64,000 bases of DNA from Garcia nutans. Its lineage: Eukaryota; Streptophyta; Magnoliopsida; Malpighiales; Euphorbiaceae. The position numbers and the translations under genes were made by a program. The notes under the pieces were generated by a model, which had not been told where the DNA came from, made no database searches, and saw only the letters and a list, made by a program, of their open reading frames with translations. Shown piece after piece: positions 44,069 through 55,167 of the stretch. The stretch spans positions 5,193,501 to 5,257,500 of the forward strand of contig CANTUV010000053.1 in NCBI GenBank assembly GCA_947685225.1. The letters are read 5' to 3'. How positions within the stretch are numbered: position 1 is the first letter of the stretch; every line of letters begins with the position of its first letter.

Positions 44069-45512
44069 ACTTCAGAAATTGAATTAAAATTAAATATTAA
44101 AAATTAATTAAATTGCAAAACTTGAAACAACTCCCTCTAAACTTATGCATTATTTAACTCAATTTGATACAAGGTTACATGATTATGATATCCAAGTTCA
44201 ATTTATCCATTTCATTTTTATTCCTTCATTTTATGTTTAACCATTCTTGTTTATTCAATTCTAATAGTTAAGTTCAATCCACTCCCCCTTTGTTCATTCA
44301 ATTTGCACACTCAATTTATGCTCTCTCCCTCTTTGACAAATGCAAAAAAAGAAAGAACATGATACAAACAAAGGATAAATTATAGAATCATAAATATGAA
44401 TGAAAAATAAGGAACATCAATGTAATTAATAGATAAGAACATAAACATGATAAGTAATTTATGATCATTACAATGAAGTGTCCACCAAAAAGGAAGTGTG
44501 ATCATACAAAAAGAATAAAAGAGAAAATAAAAAATAAAGAGACAACAGGGAGGTTTGGTGAAATGGCCAGTCTGACTCATTATCATTTTTGGCTTCTTCT
44601 TCCATGAGGGCCTTTGCTTTATCCTTAGGATGTTGAGTGATTTCTTCTTCATCACTAGAAGTGTCCTCTTCAACTGCTATGGATTCTTCTTTAAAAGGAC
44701 TCCCCTCATGTTCACTCACATCCCAATCTTGTAACTCATAATAGGGCATATCAAACTTGCCTTGCATATCATACAAGTCATGGTGAACATGGGAAATGAG
44801 GTCAAATCTTTTGTTCAATTTCTTAAACCTCTTTACCACATCCCCTTTGAAGTGTGACAATTTTTTTAAAAGAGATTTGATGGCCCTAAGGATGGGGTTG
44901 GTGGAGGAGCTTTTGCCTACATGTGAGGAGGAGGGGTTCTTAGGCATCTCAAGTGCAACTTCCATGGTTTCATCCTCCCTTTTCTCCTTGTACAATGGAG
45001 TGCTTAGGCATTTTCTTCTCTCTTTGTACCATACCCTTACTTCCAAACTGATACACATAGACTCCATCAATTTTTCTCACACACCCAGCATGTTCTAGAT
45101 AGTCTATGGTGATAGCACAAAAGCAAGGTCAAATGGGTTTCTTAAGGTTACAAGATTAAGATAATTGAACATGCCTTGATTCCTTGCAATTTGAGTGATT
45201 TGGGAAGAGAGGAAGAAGTTTTCACTTTTTTTGGTGGCATAATGGTAGAAGGTGTCAATTAAAAACTTGGTAGTGTTGATTTGGATGTTATGGGTCATGG
45301 CATAGTGAAAGAAAATGTATATTTTGGTGACTTTTTCATTCCCATCTACCCTTTGGTGGATTGTGTATGTAATTATCCTATGAAGCATCCAATGGACAAG
45401 AGATTTTATGTGCCTAGCCTTGGAATCTTTGACAAAAGATGTTTCTACTGAAATTTCTTGCCAAAAGGAGGAGAGGACTTGGTTAGAGATTTAGGTATCA
45501 TTTTAGGAGGTG

Positions 45513-46895
45513 ATAATGCACATTTTTTACACAATTAGGACAACATTTGCATTAGTTTTCCTTAGTTTTTGTTAGTTTTATCTTATTTTTCTTTTGATTT
45601 TAGTTTTTGGTTATTTAGTCTTATTCTATGTTTTTGTAGGTAAATTTTGGAAAATACAACAAAAACTCAGTAAAAACATAAAAAGAGCAGAGATGCACAT
45701 GAGTAGACGCATGGGCATGCAGATGGTCTTACATGTGGTTGCCAGAGTTTTTCTTGTGCAGAGTTTTGAAGGGCATAAAGGGCATGGGCAGATGCATGGT
45801 CATGCACTTTCTCGTGCACGAAAATTACAGCATATATTGGGTTTTTAGTTTCATTAATTCACTAGGATTTCTTTTTTATTTCTTTCTTATTTTATTTAGA
45901 AGTCTAAAAAAATAGGAAGTCTACTTATTATAACCTAGAGAAAGTAGGAAATAGAGGGATTTAAAAAGAGGAAATCACATTTTGAAAAGGGAGTTTTTTT
46001 TACGAAATTTTAGATTTGTTCTTCACACAATTTTGGTAGAGAACTTCTTCTTTTTTCTCCTTGAAGACAAAATCTCCATTGGTTCAAGCTCAAGCCAAAG
46101 ACAACTATCAAGAGTTTGCTTATTATTATCATGTTTACTTTCAATTTCAGTTTTAGTTTCTTAGATTTAATTATGGAGTAGTTCTTTTTTTGTTAGGGGA
46201 AATATGAACCCTAAGTTTTAATGGATGTTGACTTTGATTAATTGAATTTGAGTTGATTCATGCAAATTCCTTGCTCCTAATGCATGTATTCAATATTTCA
46301 TTAATTGAATTCCTTGATGATGTGTTGGATAGATAAGTTAGGGCTTTTTTATTCAATGGGTTTTGAATGCTTGATTTATATAGGTGATTTTGTATAACAT
46401 GTTTAGTTGATGATTTGTTCAAATAGATAATTTGATATTAGCCTATGGCACTATTCGTGTTCTTGAATAAGGTTGAATAGCTGGGTTTGATCATATACAA
46501 TTTAATGTTAAAGCTTCTGAATAAGAGTTTGATATTATTTTGAAAAACTATATCCCTGAATAAGGTTAGCTAGGCTTAAAAATAATTCACCAATCTTAAC
46601 TCAATTTCTCTTAATCAATTTTGATATCTATACAAGTTTAGGGGATTGTGGACTCTAACATATTTTATTGATTGATTTAATTTTGATTCACCAAAAATAT
46701 TTAATTTCTAGAAATTTAGTTTAATTTTAGATTTAAATTTAAATCCTTTTCTTCCAAATATTGTTTCTCAAATAATAGTAACAAAATATAATAATTGGCT
46801 TTTAAACTTTGGTCTTCGTGGGACGATATTCTAATTCAAAAATCAATATTACTAATATGACTAGTGTACTTGCTAGGATTAACTAGGATGTATCA
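45513..46895 (+). mobile_element. Solo LTR L
   Basis: It starts TGATAATGCACAT and ends GGATGTATCA, with target duplications GGAGG at 45508-45512 and 46896-46900. No internal region is present. Its 3' part has the CTTCGTGGGACGAT motif seen near the end of many plant LTRs. The lineage is not determined. Confidence 0.88.
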
Positions 46896-47182
46896 GGAGG
46901 TAATTTGTTCAGTTGGAAATCCCCAAATCCTTACAAAATCATTTAAGGTCATTACAAAATATCTATCAAAAATTTTACACCTAACCCATACCACCCTATT
47001 GCAGCATTATAACTCTTTTATATTTGAAGAGACATTAAAAACTTTCTACTGAGGCTTAGGTATCCAACCTCATTAGGATAGATAAAATTTGTCCAACTTG
47101 GACATCTAGATATCTATCTGTTTCTTCTTTAATGCTTGGGGCTACCAACATACCTCCAAAAGGATTCTTGGTCCCTTCAATA

Positions 47183-47299
47183 CTCTTTTTCTTAAGCATG
47201 CCATATTTAACAGTCTCCTATGAGAGGTGAGAAAATACATAAAACACACCATGAAATAAGTGAGGAGACTGTTAAATATGGCATGCTTAAGAAAAAGAG
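47183..47299. repeat. Perfect 37-bp inverted repeat with 43-nt loop
   Basis: The arms 47183-47219 and 47263-47299 (each with CTTAAGCATGCCATATTTAA or its complement) match exactly and would fold into a strong hairpin in RNA from either strand. It lies near the N-terminal end of the env-like ORF. Confidence 0.92.
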
Positions 47300-47369
47300 G
47301 ATCTAATCACTATCCCAATAGCTTTCTTGCTCTTTCCTTTGATGAAGTCTTCTTCTTTGGTGCCATTTC

Positions 47370-47994
47370 AACCAACAAGAGTGTAGAGAGGTATTTAAAA
47401 GAGTGCAAAGTAAGAAGAGAGATTTGAGAAAGGTTGTGATAGATTTTGAAGGAGTATGTAGGTTTTATAGCTTTAGAGTCATGAAAGAAGTGTGGTAACT
47501 AAAAATAGTGGGTATTTATAAAGGAAAAACAAAATACTAGTCGTTTATAACTGTTGAAGGGGGGTAAAAATGGAAAATTTTGATGTTTTAAAATGATTTT
47601 TTTTGTTCAGAGGTTGTTAGGAGCGACCATCCTTTTGCTTGGGTTCCACTGCGAGATTACCTTTTTCGACCATAACTATAGGCAGGGTACTTGCTACCAA
47701 ACAAACAACCTATAATGCCCGAGATGATTCAAATTGTTGCAACCACTCAGCCAAGAGGTGTGACTGCTAATGAGCTTATGATTTTGATTTACCAGATAAG
47801 ACTTCTAGCGTCTATGAGAAGGCCTAGTGTGACTACTTATGGCAAAAAAGTATTAAAAAAATAGAATAATTAAGTTTTAAATCAAGATTTTTGACTTTGG
47901 TTGACAACATGTGTATAATCAAATGAATTTTGATGAAAAAATTGCTTATACAAGATCTAATTATCTTGTATATTGTCAAATTTATTCCACTTCA
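47370..47994. other. Spacer between pol and env-like ORF
   Basis: AT-rich with one less biased stretch (47600-47850). No domain recognised; it may include the decayed start of the env-like gene. Confidence 0.45.
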
Positions 47995-48993
47995 CTAAAA
48001 AAAAGTCACAATCACAATCAATTGAGAAATTAAAGGCATACAAGTAATGCAATGTATATGCCAAACAAATGTAAATTTTGAATTTAAGGTTCTTCCATCA
48101 AGCAACCCAATATTTTTTTTGATAAAATTCATTCTTTCCTCATTTAATGGTTTTGAAAACATATCCTCAAGTTGATTTTGAATTTCAACAAACTCCAATG
48201 CTACATTGTGGTTTCGAACATTATCTCTTAAAAAAATGATGCCTTATGCCTATATGTTTGGACCTAGAATGTTGGATGGAATTTTTGGATAGATTAATAT
48301 CACTAGTATTATCACATTTGATGGGAATGTGATCAAACACTTTGCCATAATCTAGCAATTGTTGCTTCATCCAAAGGACTTGTGTGCAACAAAAGGATGT
48401 CGTAACATATTCAACCTCCATGGTAGATAGAGCAACCGAAACTTATTTATTGCTAAGCCAAAAAAATTAGAAAATCACCAAGAAAGTGACATGCCCTGGT
48501 TGTACTCTTCCTATCTAATAGGCTACCGAAAAAATCGACATCTGAATATCCTAGAATGCTAAATGAAGTATTCTTAGGATACCAAAGTCCTACATGCAAT
48601 ATACCACTTAAATATTTTAAAATTCTTATAGTATCATTCAAACGTGATCCCTTTGGAAATGATTGAAATCTAACATATAAACATACACTAAACATTATAT
48701 CGGGCCTAGATGTTGAAATATAAAGGAGTGAGCTAATGATACCTCTATACTTCTTCTCATCAACTTTCTTACCACATTCGTCCTTTTCCAACTTCAAGGA
48801 TGTACTTATTAGAGTCTTGCTAGTCTTGCAGCCATCCATCCCAAACTTCTTGAGAAGCTCCATAGTGTACTTGGATTGGTTGATGAAGATGCCATCCTCG
48901 CATTGCTTAATTTGTAAGCCATGGAAAAAATTGAGTCCTCCTATCATGCTCATTTAAAATTTCCTAGTCATACAATTAGCAAACTCTAGGCAC
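47995..48993 (-). pseudogene. Sirevirus-like pol: RT end and RNase H
   Basis: The right border enters within RT: EFANCMTRKF, a stop, then GGLNFFHGLQIKQCEDGIFI and YTMELLKKFGM, then the connection ISSLLYISTSRPDIMFSV. GYSDVDFFGSLLDRKSTT carries an RNase H Asp. After a frameshift, MEVEYVTTSFCCTQVLWMKQ and IKCDNTSDINLSKN complete RNase H. The last part, IQNQLEDMFSKPL, is the usual end of copia pol. The catalytic YVDD part of RT is absent at this junction, replaced by the tandem array. Confidence 0.88.
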
Positions 48994-48999
48994 AATGTT

Positions 49000-49254
49000 G
49001 TGGAACAACCAGCACACCGCAAGGATGAGCAAGGCCTAGGACGTGAGGACCAAGTTGAGGAGATCATCAATCCAATTATTCTGCCACAAGGTCCTATAAC
49101 TAGATCGCGAGCCAAAAAGATTCAGCAAGCACTAATTTGTCATTTGCAAGATTTGGTGAATTTGGCTAAATATGGTTTGCAAGGAATTACAAGCTTGGAG
49201 ACAAGACCAAAGGAAGTCAATTACAACTTGCTACAAGTTGTAATTCACGAATGA
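49000..49254 (+). CDS. Pol-tail ORF in array unit 1
   Basis: 84 codons read from a GTG, with EQPAHRKDEQG, an acidic stretch, and the basic motif PQGPITRSRAKKIQQALICH as in the C-termini of plant Ty3/gypsy polyproteins. There is no start codon of its own, so it is most likely a piece of a longer pol frame rather than a gene. Confidence 0.65.
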   Translation: MEQPAHRKDEQGLGREDQVEEIINPIILPQGPITRSRAKKIQQALICHLQDLVNLAKYGLQGITSLETRPKEVNYNLLQVVIHE

Positions 49255-49765
49255 GGCTTGTATTAAGGCCCACTAGTTATGTATTAAGGCCCACTAGTTA
49301 TGCTCATTTAAAAAGTAAGGGCCCTGTTTGTTTGGTTTTAAATTAGGACTTTGATTACTTTATTATTTCTTATATTTTGATTAGAAAGCCAAACGCTACT
49401 TAATAACCCTAATTAGGGTTTAGCTATTTATATCTCATTTAGGGTTGTAAGAGAGGAGTTTTGAAGTTTGCACGAATTTATTAACCTAAAGCCGAATTGC
49501 TTTTATCTTTGTGTTCTTGCTTGAATACATGCTTCAGAAACATTCAAGTAGTTTGATCAACTTTCTTGTGGAGTGTTTCGAATCTGGGATTTGGGAACTG
49601 ACTTGTTTTGAAATCTTGGATCTTTGATCAATTCAAGGTAATCTGAAATCTAACCTAATCCTTGGGGGTTGTACCGAATTCGACTAGGGGTTTTCAAGTT
49701 AATGCTGTGGGGGTTCGAAATCAAGGGGTTCTCAGGCTTATTCTTGGAGGTTCTCAGGAAATGTT

Positions 49766-50020
49766 GTGGAACAACCAGCACACCGCAAGGATGAGCAAGG
49801 CCTAGGACGTGAGGACCAAGTTGAGGAGATCATCAATCTAATTATTCTGCCACAAGGTCCTATAACTAGATCGCGAGCCAAAAAGATTCAGCAAGCACTA
49901 ATTTGCCATTTGCAAGATTTGGTGAATTTGGCTAACTATGGTTTGCAAGGAATTACAAGCTTGGAGACAAGACCAAAGGAAGTCAATTACAACTTGCTAC
50001 AAGTTGTAATTCACGAATGA
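49766..50020 (+). CDS. Pol-tail ORF in array unit 2
   Basis: Differs from unit 1 by P to L before IILPQ and K to N in LANYGL. Confidence 0.6.
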   Translation: MEQPAHRKDEQGLGREDQVEEIINLIILPQGPITRSRAKKIQQALICHLQDLVNLANYGLQGITSLETRPKEVNYNLLQVVIHE

Positions 50021-50531
50021 GGCTTGTATTAAGGCCCACTAGTTATGTATTAAGGCCCACTAGTTATGCTCATTTAAAAAGTAAGGGCCCTGTTTGTTTG
50101 GTTTTAAATTAGGACTTTGATTACTTTATTATTTCTTATATTTTGATTAGAAAGCCAAACGCTACTTAATAACCCTAATTAGGGTTTAGCTATTTATATC
50201 TCATTTAGGGTTGTAAGAGAGGAGTTTTGAAGTTTGGACGAATTTATTAACCTAAAGCCGAATTGCTTTTATCTTTGTGTTCTTGCTTGAATACATGCTT
50301 CAGAAACATTCAAGTAGTTTGATCAACTTTATTGTGGAGTGTTTCGAATCTGGGATTTGGGAACTGACTTGTTTCGAAATCTTAGATCTTTGATCAATTC
50401 AAGGTAATCTGAAATCTAACCTAATCCTTGGGGGTTGTACCGAATTCGACTAGGGGTTTTCAAGTTAATGCTGTGGGGGTTCGAAATCAAGGGGTTCTCA
50501 GGCTTATTCTTGGAGGTTCTCAGGAAATGTT

Positions 50532-50786
50532 GTGGAACAACCAGCACACCGCAAGGATGAGCAAGGCCTAGGACATGAGGACCAAGTTGAGGAGATCATC
50601 AATCTAATTATTCTGCCACAAGGTCCTATAACTAGATCGCGAGCCAAAAAGATTCAGCAAGCACTAATTTGCCATTTGCAAGATTTGGTGAATTTGGCTA
50701 ACTATGGTTTGCAAGGAATTACAAGCTTGGAGACAAGACCAAAGGAAGTCAATTACAACTTGCTACAAGTTGTAATTCACGAATGA
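50532..50786 (+). CDS. Pol-tail ORF in array unit 3
   Basis: As unit 2, with one further R to H change (GLGHEDQ). Units 2 and 3 are thus closest to each other, as expected for stepwise duplication. Confidence 0.6.
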   Translation: MEQPAHRKDEQGLGHEDQVEEIINLIILPQGPITRSRAKKIQQALICHLQDLVNLANYGLQGITSLETRPKEVNYNLLQVVIHE

Positions 50787-51367
50787 GGCTTGTATTAAGG
50801 CCCACTAGTTATGTATTAAGGCCCACTAGTTATGCTCATTTAAAAAGTAAGGGCCCTGTTTGTTTGGTTTTAAATTAGGACTTTGATTACTTTATTATTT
50901 CTTATATTTTGATTAGAAAGCCAAACGCTACTTAATAACCCTAATTAGGGTTTAGCTATTTATATCTCATTTAGGGTTGTAAGAGAGGAGTTTTGAAGTT
51001 TGGACGAATTTATTAACCTAAAGCCGAATTGCTTTTATCTTTGTGTTCTTGCTTGAATACATGCTTCAGAAACATTCAAGTAGTTTGATCAACTTTATTG
51101 TGGAGTGTTTCGAATCTGGGATTTGGGAACTGACTTGTTTCGAAATCTTAGATCTTTGATCAATTCAAGGTAATCTGAAATCTAACCTAATCCTTGGGGG
51201 TTGTATCGAATTCGACTAGGGGTTTTCAAGTTAATGCTGTAGGGGTTCGAAATCAAGGGGTTCTCAGGCTTATTCTTGGAGGTTCTCAGGAAATGTTGTG
51301 GAACAACCAGCACACCGCAAGGATGAGCAAGGCCTAGGACGTGAGGACCAAGTTGAGGAGATCATCA

Positions 51368-53232
51368 AACCATTAGGAAGTCTATAGTCTTCAAAATCCA
51401 GAGGTTGTTTAACATAAACTTCCTTACTTATAAAACCATTTAGAAAAGCACTTCAACATCCATTTGAAATAATTTAAAGTTCATGTGATAAGTAAATATA
51501 AGTAAAATCCTAATAGTTTCTAATCTTACTATGGGAGCAAATGTCCCATCATAATCAATGCCTTCCTCTTAGTTATAGCCTTTGGCAACTAATTGGGCTT
51601 TATTTCTAGTAATGAGAGCATCCTCATCAAGCATGTTTCTATAAATCCATTTACATCCAATGATTAGATAATCTTTAGGTATAGGAACTAGCTCTCACAC
51701 TTTGTTTCTCCCAAATTGGTTGAGTTCATCTTGCACAACAATCGCCCAACACTTATCGCTAAGAGCCTCCTTAATGGTCTTTGGCTCAATTTGAGAAACA
51801 AAGGCTACATTAAAATCTCAATATCTAAATTTAGAGCGAGTACTTACTCCCTTGGAGGTATCTCCAATTATGAGTTCCTTAGGATGATCCTTGTGATATT
51901 GCCATTCCTCTGGAAGCTCATGGATCTCCTCCATTTGAGGTTCCTCTTGATGTACAACTTGGTCTTGAGAAGGTTCCTCCTTATCTTCTACTTGATGCTC
52001 ATTTACCTTAAGCTTTTCAAGTGTACCTATAAGATCATAAGTGTACTACTTTTCCCATGATCAAGTTTAGTTGATTCATCAAAAGTAACATGCATAGATT
52101 CTTCTACTACTAAAGTTTTGATATTAAAGACTCTATATGCCTTGCTAGTTGAGGAATACCCTAAAAATATTCCTTCATTTGATTTGGATGAGAATTTTTC
52201 AAGGTTATCCTTGGTCTTTGGTATAAAGCATTTACATCCAAATACTCTTAGGTATGATACTTTAGGCTTTCTACCATTCCATAGCTCATAAGATATTTTA
52301 TTCATTAAATGTCTTTTGTAAACTCTATTTGTGACATAACATATGGTATTTATGGTTTCAGCCTAAAAGTATGAAGGAGTTCATACTCACTGAGCATAAT
52401 TCTAGCCATCTCAACCAATGTTTTATTCTTTTTCTTAACAAGACAAATTTGTTGTGGTGTTCTTGGAGCCAAAAATTTATGACAAATTCCAAGTTCATTG
52501 CAAAAATTTTCAGAATATTTATTTTCAAATTCTCTACCATGATCACTTCTAACAGAGGTAATCATATAGCCTTTTCATTTTTAACATTTTTAGCAAAAAA
52601 AATTTGAAAGAGTTAAAAGCCTCATTCTTATGAGTTAAGAAATTTACCCAAGTAAGCATAGAGTAGTCATCTATAAGGAAAAATGCATATGGGTTTCCTC
52701 TTAAAATAGTGACACTATTAGATTCAAATAAATATAAATGAATTAACTCAAAAGGTCTGATCAAGGTACTTACAACCTTTTTAGATTTAAAATAACTTTT
52801 GTGTTGCTTCCTAAGTTGGCACGGTCCACATGTTTTGTCTTTGTGGAATTTCATCTTGGGCAGACCATTAACTAATTCTTCCTTACTAAGGCATTAGAGT
52901 TGGTCCATACTTGCATTTTCCATTCTTCTATGCCAAAGCCATGCACATTGGTTATAGAGATGAAACAAGCAAAGGCATTGTTAGAATCAAGATGTAAGTC
53001 AATTTTGCAGGTGTTGCCAACTCTTTGTCCTTTGAATTCAAGTCCACCATCATTAGATGTGACCTTGCATCCTTGAGAGTCAAAGTTGACATTATAGACT
53101 TTATCATATAATTGACTTACACTAAGTAAATTATGCTTTAAGCCATCTACTAACCAAACATTATCAAGTAATTCCATTTGCATCATTGGAATCGATTCCA
53201 ATAATCTTACCTTTAGCATTATTTCTAAAAGT
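51368..53232 (-). pseudogene. Sirevirus-like pol: pre-integrase, integrase, RT N-terminal part
   Basis: From right to left: VWLVDGLKHNLLSVSQLYDK (pre-integrase), CGPCQLRKQHK (zinc-binding cysteines), the core with FFLIDDYSMLTWVNFL and SVRSDHGREFEN (two catalytic Asp), PQQICLVKKKNKTLVEMA, where the usual GVVERKN is mutated, then LRVFGCKCFIPKTKDNLEKF. The RT start (AQLVAKGY-like, then KQPLDFEDYRLPN) follows and breaks off at 51368. Several frameshifts and stops make it non-functional. Confidence 0.88.
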
Positions 53233-53237
53233 GACAT

Positions 53238-53822
53238 TGTAGACCCTTAAATTTGGATCGATTTAAATTTAAAAGGTTTATGTTGGTCCATTATGAATTT
53301 AGATTTCTTAAACCTAATTTTAGAATTAAATTGGAAGTAATATCAAAATTGCAAAAAAATATTGGCTGAAAATTTAATTATTTTAGACTGGTTTTAATCG
53401 AATTTAATGGTTTTGGTTGAGTTGGTTTTTCCAAATTGATATATGGGTACTTCCCATATCGATTTGGGATGGCCAAATCGATATGAAATTGCCTCATATC
53501 GATTTGGCTTGCCAAAATCGATATGAGACACTTGCCCATATCGATTTGGCAAGCTCAAATTGATATGGGCAGTACCCATATCGATTTGGCCCTCCCAAAT
53601 CGATATGGGCAGTACCCATATCAATTTGGAAAAATTAACTCGACCAAAACCATTAATTTCGACTCAAACCGATCTAAAATAATTAAATTTTTAGCCAATA
53701 TTTTTTTGCAATTTTGATATAACTTCCAATTTAATTCTAAAATTAGGTTTAAGAAATCTAAATTCATAATGGACCAATATAAACCTTTTAAATTTAAACC
53801 GGTCCAAATTTAAGGGTCTATA
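53238..53822. mobile_element. Foldback element with LTR-like ends
   Basis: A 585-bp element whose two halves are about 250-bp inverted repeats of each other, with few mismatches. The outer ends read TGTAGACCCTTAAATTTGG and TATAGACCCTTAAATTTGG inward. GACAT flanks it at 53233-53237 and 53823-53827. The outer 100 bp of each arm resembles the start of the Tat LTR F at 30409, and the inner part holds boxes CCCATATCGATTTGG. It lies between protease and integrase of the Sirevirus-like element, and removing it closes the frame. Confidence 0.9.
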
Positions 53823-53827
53823 GACAT

Positions 53828-55162
53828 TACCACCTTTTTTGCATTTATGGTCTTGTGCGTTGAGCATTCACTATCTACAAGCCAAATGCTTTCCTTGGTT
53901 GTAGATTTGAGGCATACGTAAAAGTTAAAAAGAATTTATTTCCTTTTAGGTACCCAAATGAACTTGGGTCCTAGGGGTTAGTTCTTGAAGGATTATCTAG
54001 CATGAGTGAGCATTCCTTATATAGCAAAAAGTATTTATATATCCAAATTTCATGCAATAATGACATTAAAATAAAAAATCATTTTAGAAATAAAGCTTCC
54101 TTGCCTTTGGGAAATTTAGAAATATAGTTTTTTAGTTCTTTAATCTCTTTTCTTAAAAAATCATTTTCCTTTGAAATTTTCTCTAAGATAGAAAAAGCTT
54201 GCTCATCCAAAGAGGCTTTTGACTTCTCATTGGAAGTTTTCAATTAGATGATAGCATTTGTGTTCAATAAAATCTTTTTCCAATTTAGAGCATTTGTCTT
54301 TATAAAATTTCATTTGGAAAAAATATTTTTGCACCTTTTGGTTCATGTGTACTAGCAACTCATCAACATCACCCTCTATTTCATCAACATCATTTTCAAG
54401 ACGATCATTAGAAGGTAAGATTAAAATAGTTACCACATTTGAAGTTTTTCGTTTCTCTCCTATGGCCATGAGGCAAAGGTTTGCACTTCCATGATCTTCA
54501 TCTTCTTCACTTGAAGAATTATCATCCCATGTAGCTTTGAGAGATTTCTTCTTATCTTTATCTCATTTTTTCTTATTCTTTGTCTTGGGACATTCACTCT
54601 TGATGTGGCCTTACTTGCCACATTTAAAGCACTTCACCTCACTTTTCTTTTATTTATCTTTAAATGTGAAGTTAGGAATTGAGCCCTTCTTGACATAGGA
54701 CCTCTCTTTCTTCTTCCTTCTCATGATAGCCTTCATCACTCTTTTTGAAAGAAGAGCTACTTCTTCATCTTCACTCTCACTCTCACTTTCACTATAACTT
54801 CATTTTCTTTCGAGGCTTTAAGTGCAATTCCCTTCTTGCTTTTCTTACCCTTCTCATCTTCCTTCTCAATAGTCATCTTATGGGTGAGAAGCTTTCTAAT
54901 AAGCTCATCCGTTCTAAGCTTGCTTAAATCATGAGCTCCTCCAATTGAAGATACTTTAGACTCAAAGATCTTCTTAGAAGTGCTCTTAATGCTCTAAGGA
55001 TCTTGCTATTGACATCTCCTTGAGCATATGCCTTTCCATTTTTCTTGAGTTTATTCAAGATTGCTAATAATGGATTTGTCATATCGATAATGTTTTCATT
55101 TGGTTTCATCTTGAAAAGCTCATACTCATAAGTAAGCATTTGGATTTAGTGAACCTCACTTG
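53828..55162 (-). pseudogene. Sirevirus-like gag C-terminal part and protease
   Basis: On the minus strand: MLTYEYELFKMKPNE and ILNKLKKNGKAYAQGD (gag core), then CFKCGK, stop, GHIKSECP (zinc knuckle with a stop inside), then MAIGEKRKTSN to KFYKDKCSKLEKDF (coiled part). After that come a second cysteine motif CHYCMKFGYINTFC with His changed to Tyr, then WLVDSECSTHKT, the protease site in which the expected Gly after Ser is Glu. Multiple frameshifts. The catalytic-site change and stops show it is dead. Confidence 0.8.
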
Positions 55163-55167
55163 GGTAG

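Larger units (their letters stand above)
44468..47369 (-). pseudogene. Env-like/Transposase_32-like ORF downstream of pol
   Basis: It starts MAPKKKTSSKERARK at 47369, with an early stop after about 18 codons. It then continues through decayed parts (VWVRCKIFDRYFV) to a clearer region, IKSLVHWMLHRIITYTIHQR with KIYIFFHYAMTHNIQ. This resembles the putative plant transposon protein domain (Transposase_32) found in env-like ORFs. The last open part (45070 to 44468) has a basic helical segment, an acidic stretch EEDTSSDEEE and a hydrophobic segment SLLSLYFLFSLLFFLY near the end that could span a membrane. Solo LTR L interrupts it. Its role in Sireviruses is unproven. Confidence 0.65.
48994..51367 (+). 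repeat. Tandem array, 3.1 copies of a 766-bp gypsy pol-tail/LTR unit
   Basis: Units start at 48994, 49760, 50526 and 51292; the last is only 76 bp. Each has an open frame ending in a gypsy pol-tail, then sequence matching LTR B from GGCCCACTAGTTATGC to CTTGGAGGTTC, but without the terminal CCGTATCA. Each also holds a 21-bp duplication GTATTAAGGCCCACTAGTTAT. Copies differ at only a few positions. The array replaces part of RT in the Sirevirus-like element, with no target duplication. Confidence 0.93.

Noticed and set aside
53523..53717. Open frame across the foldback element
   Set aside because: Both strands are open because of the inverted repeat; the sequence is box repeats (PISIW-like), with no protein family.
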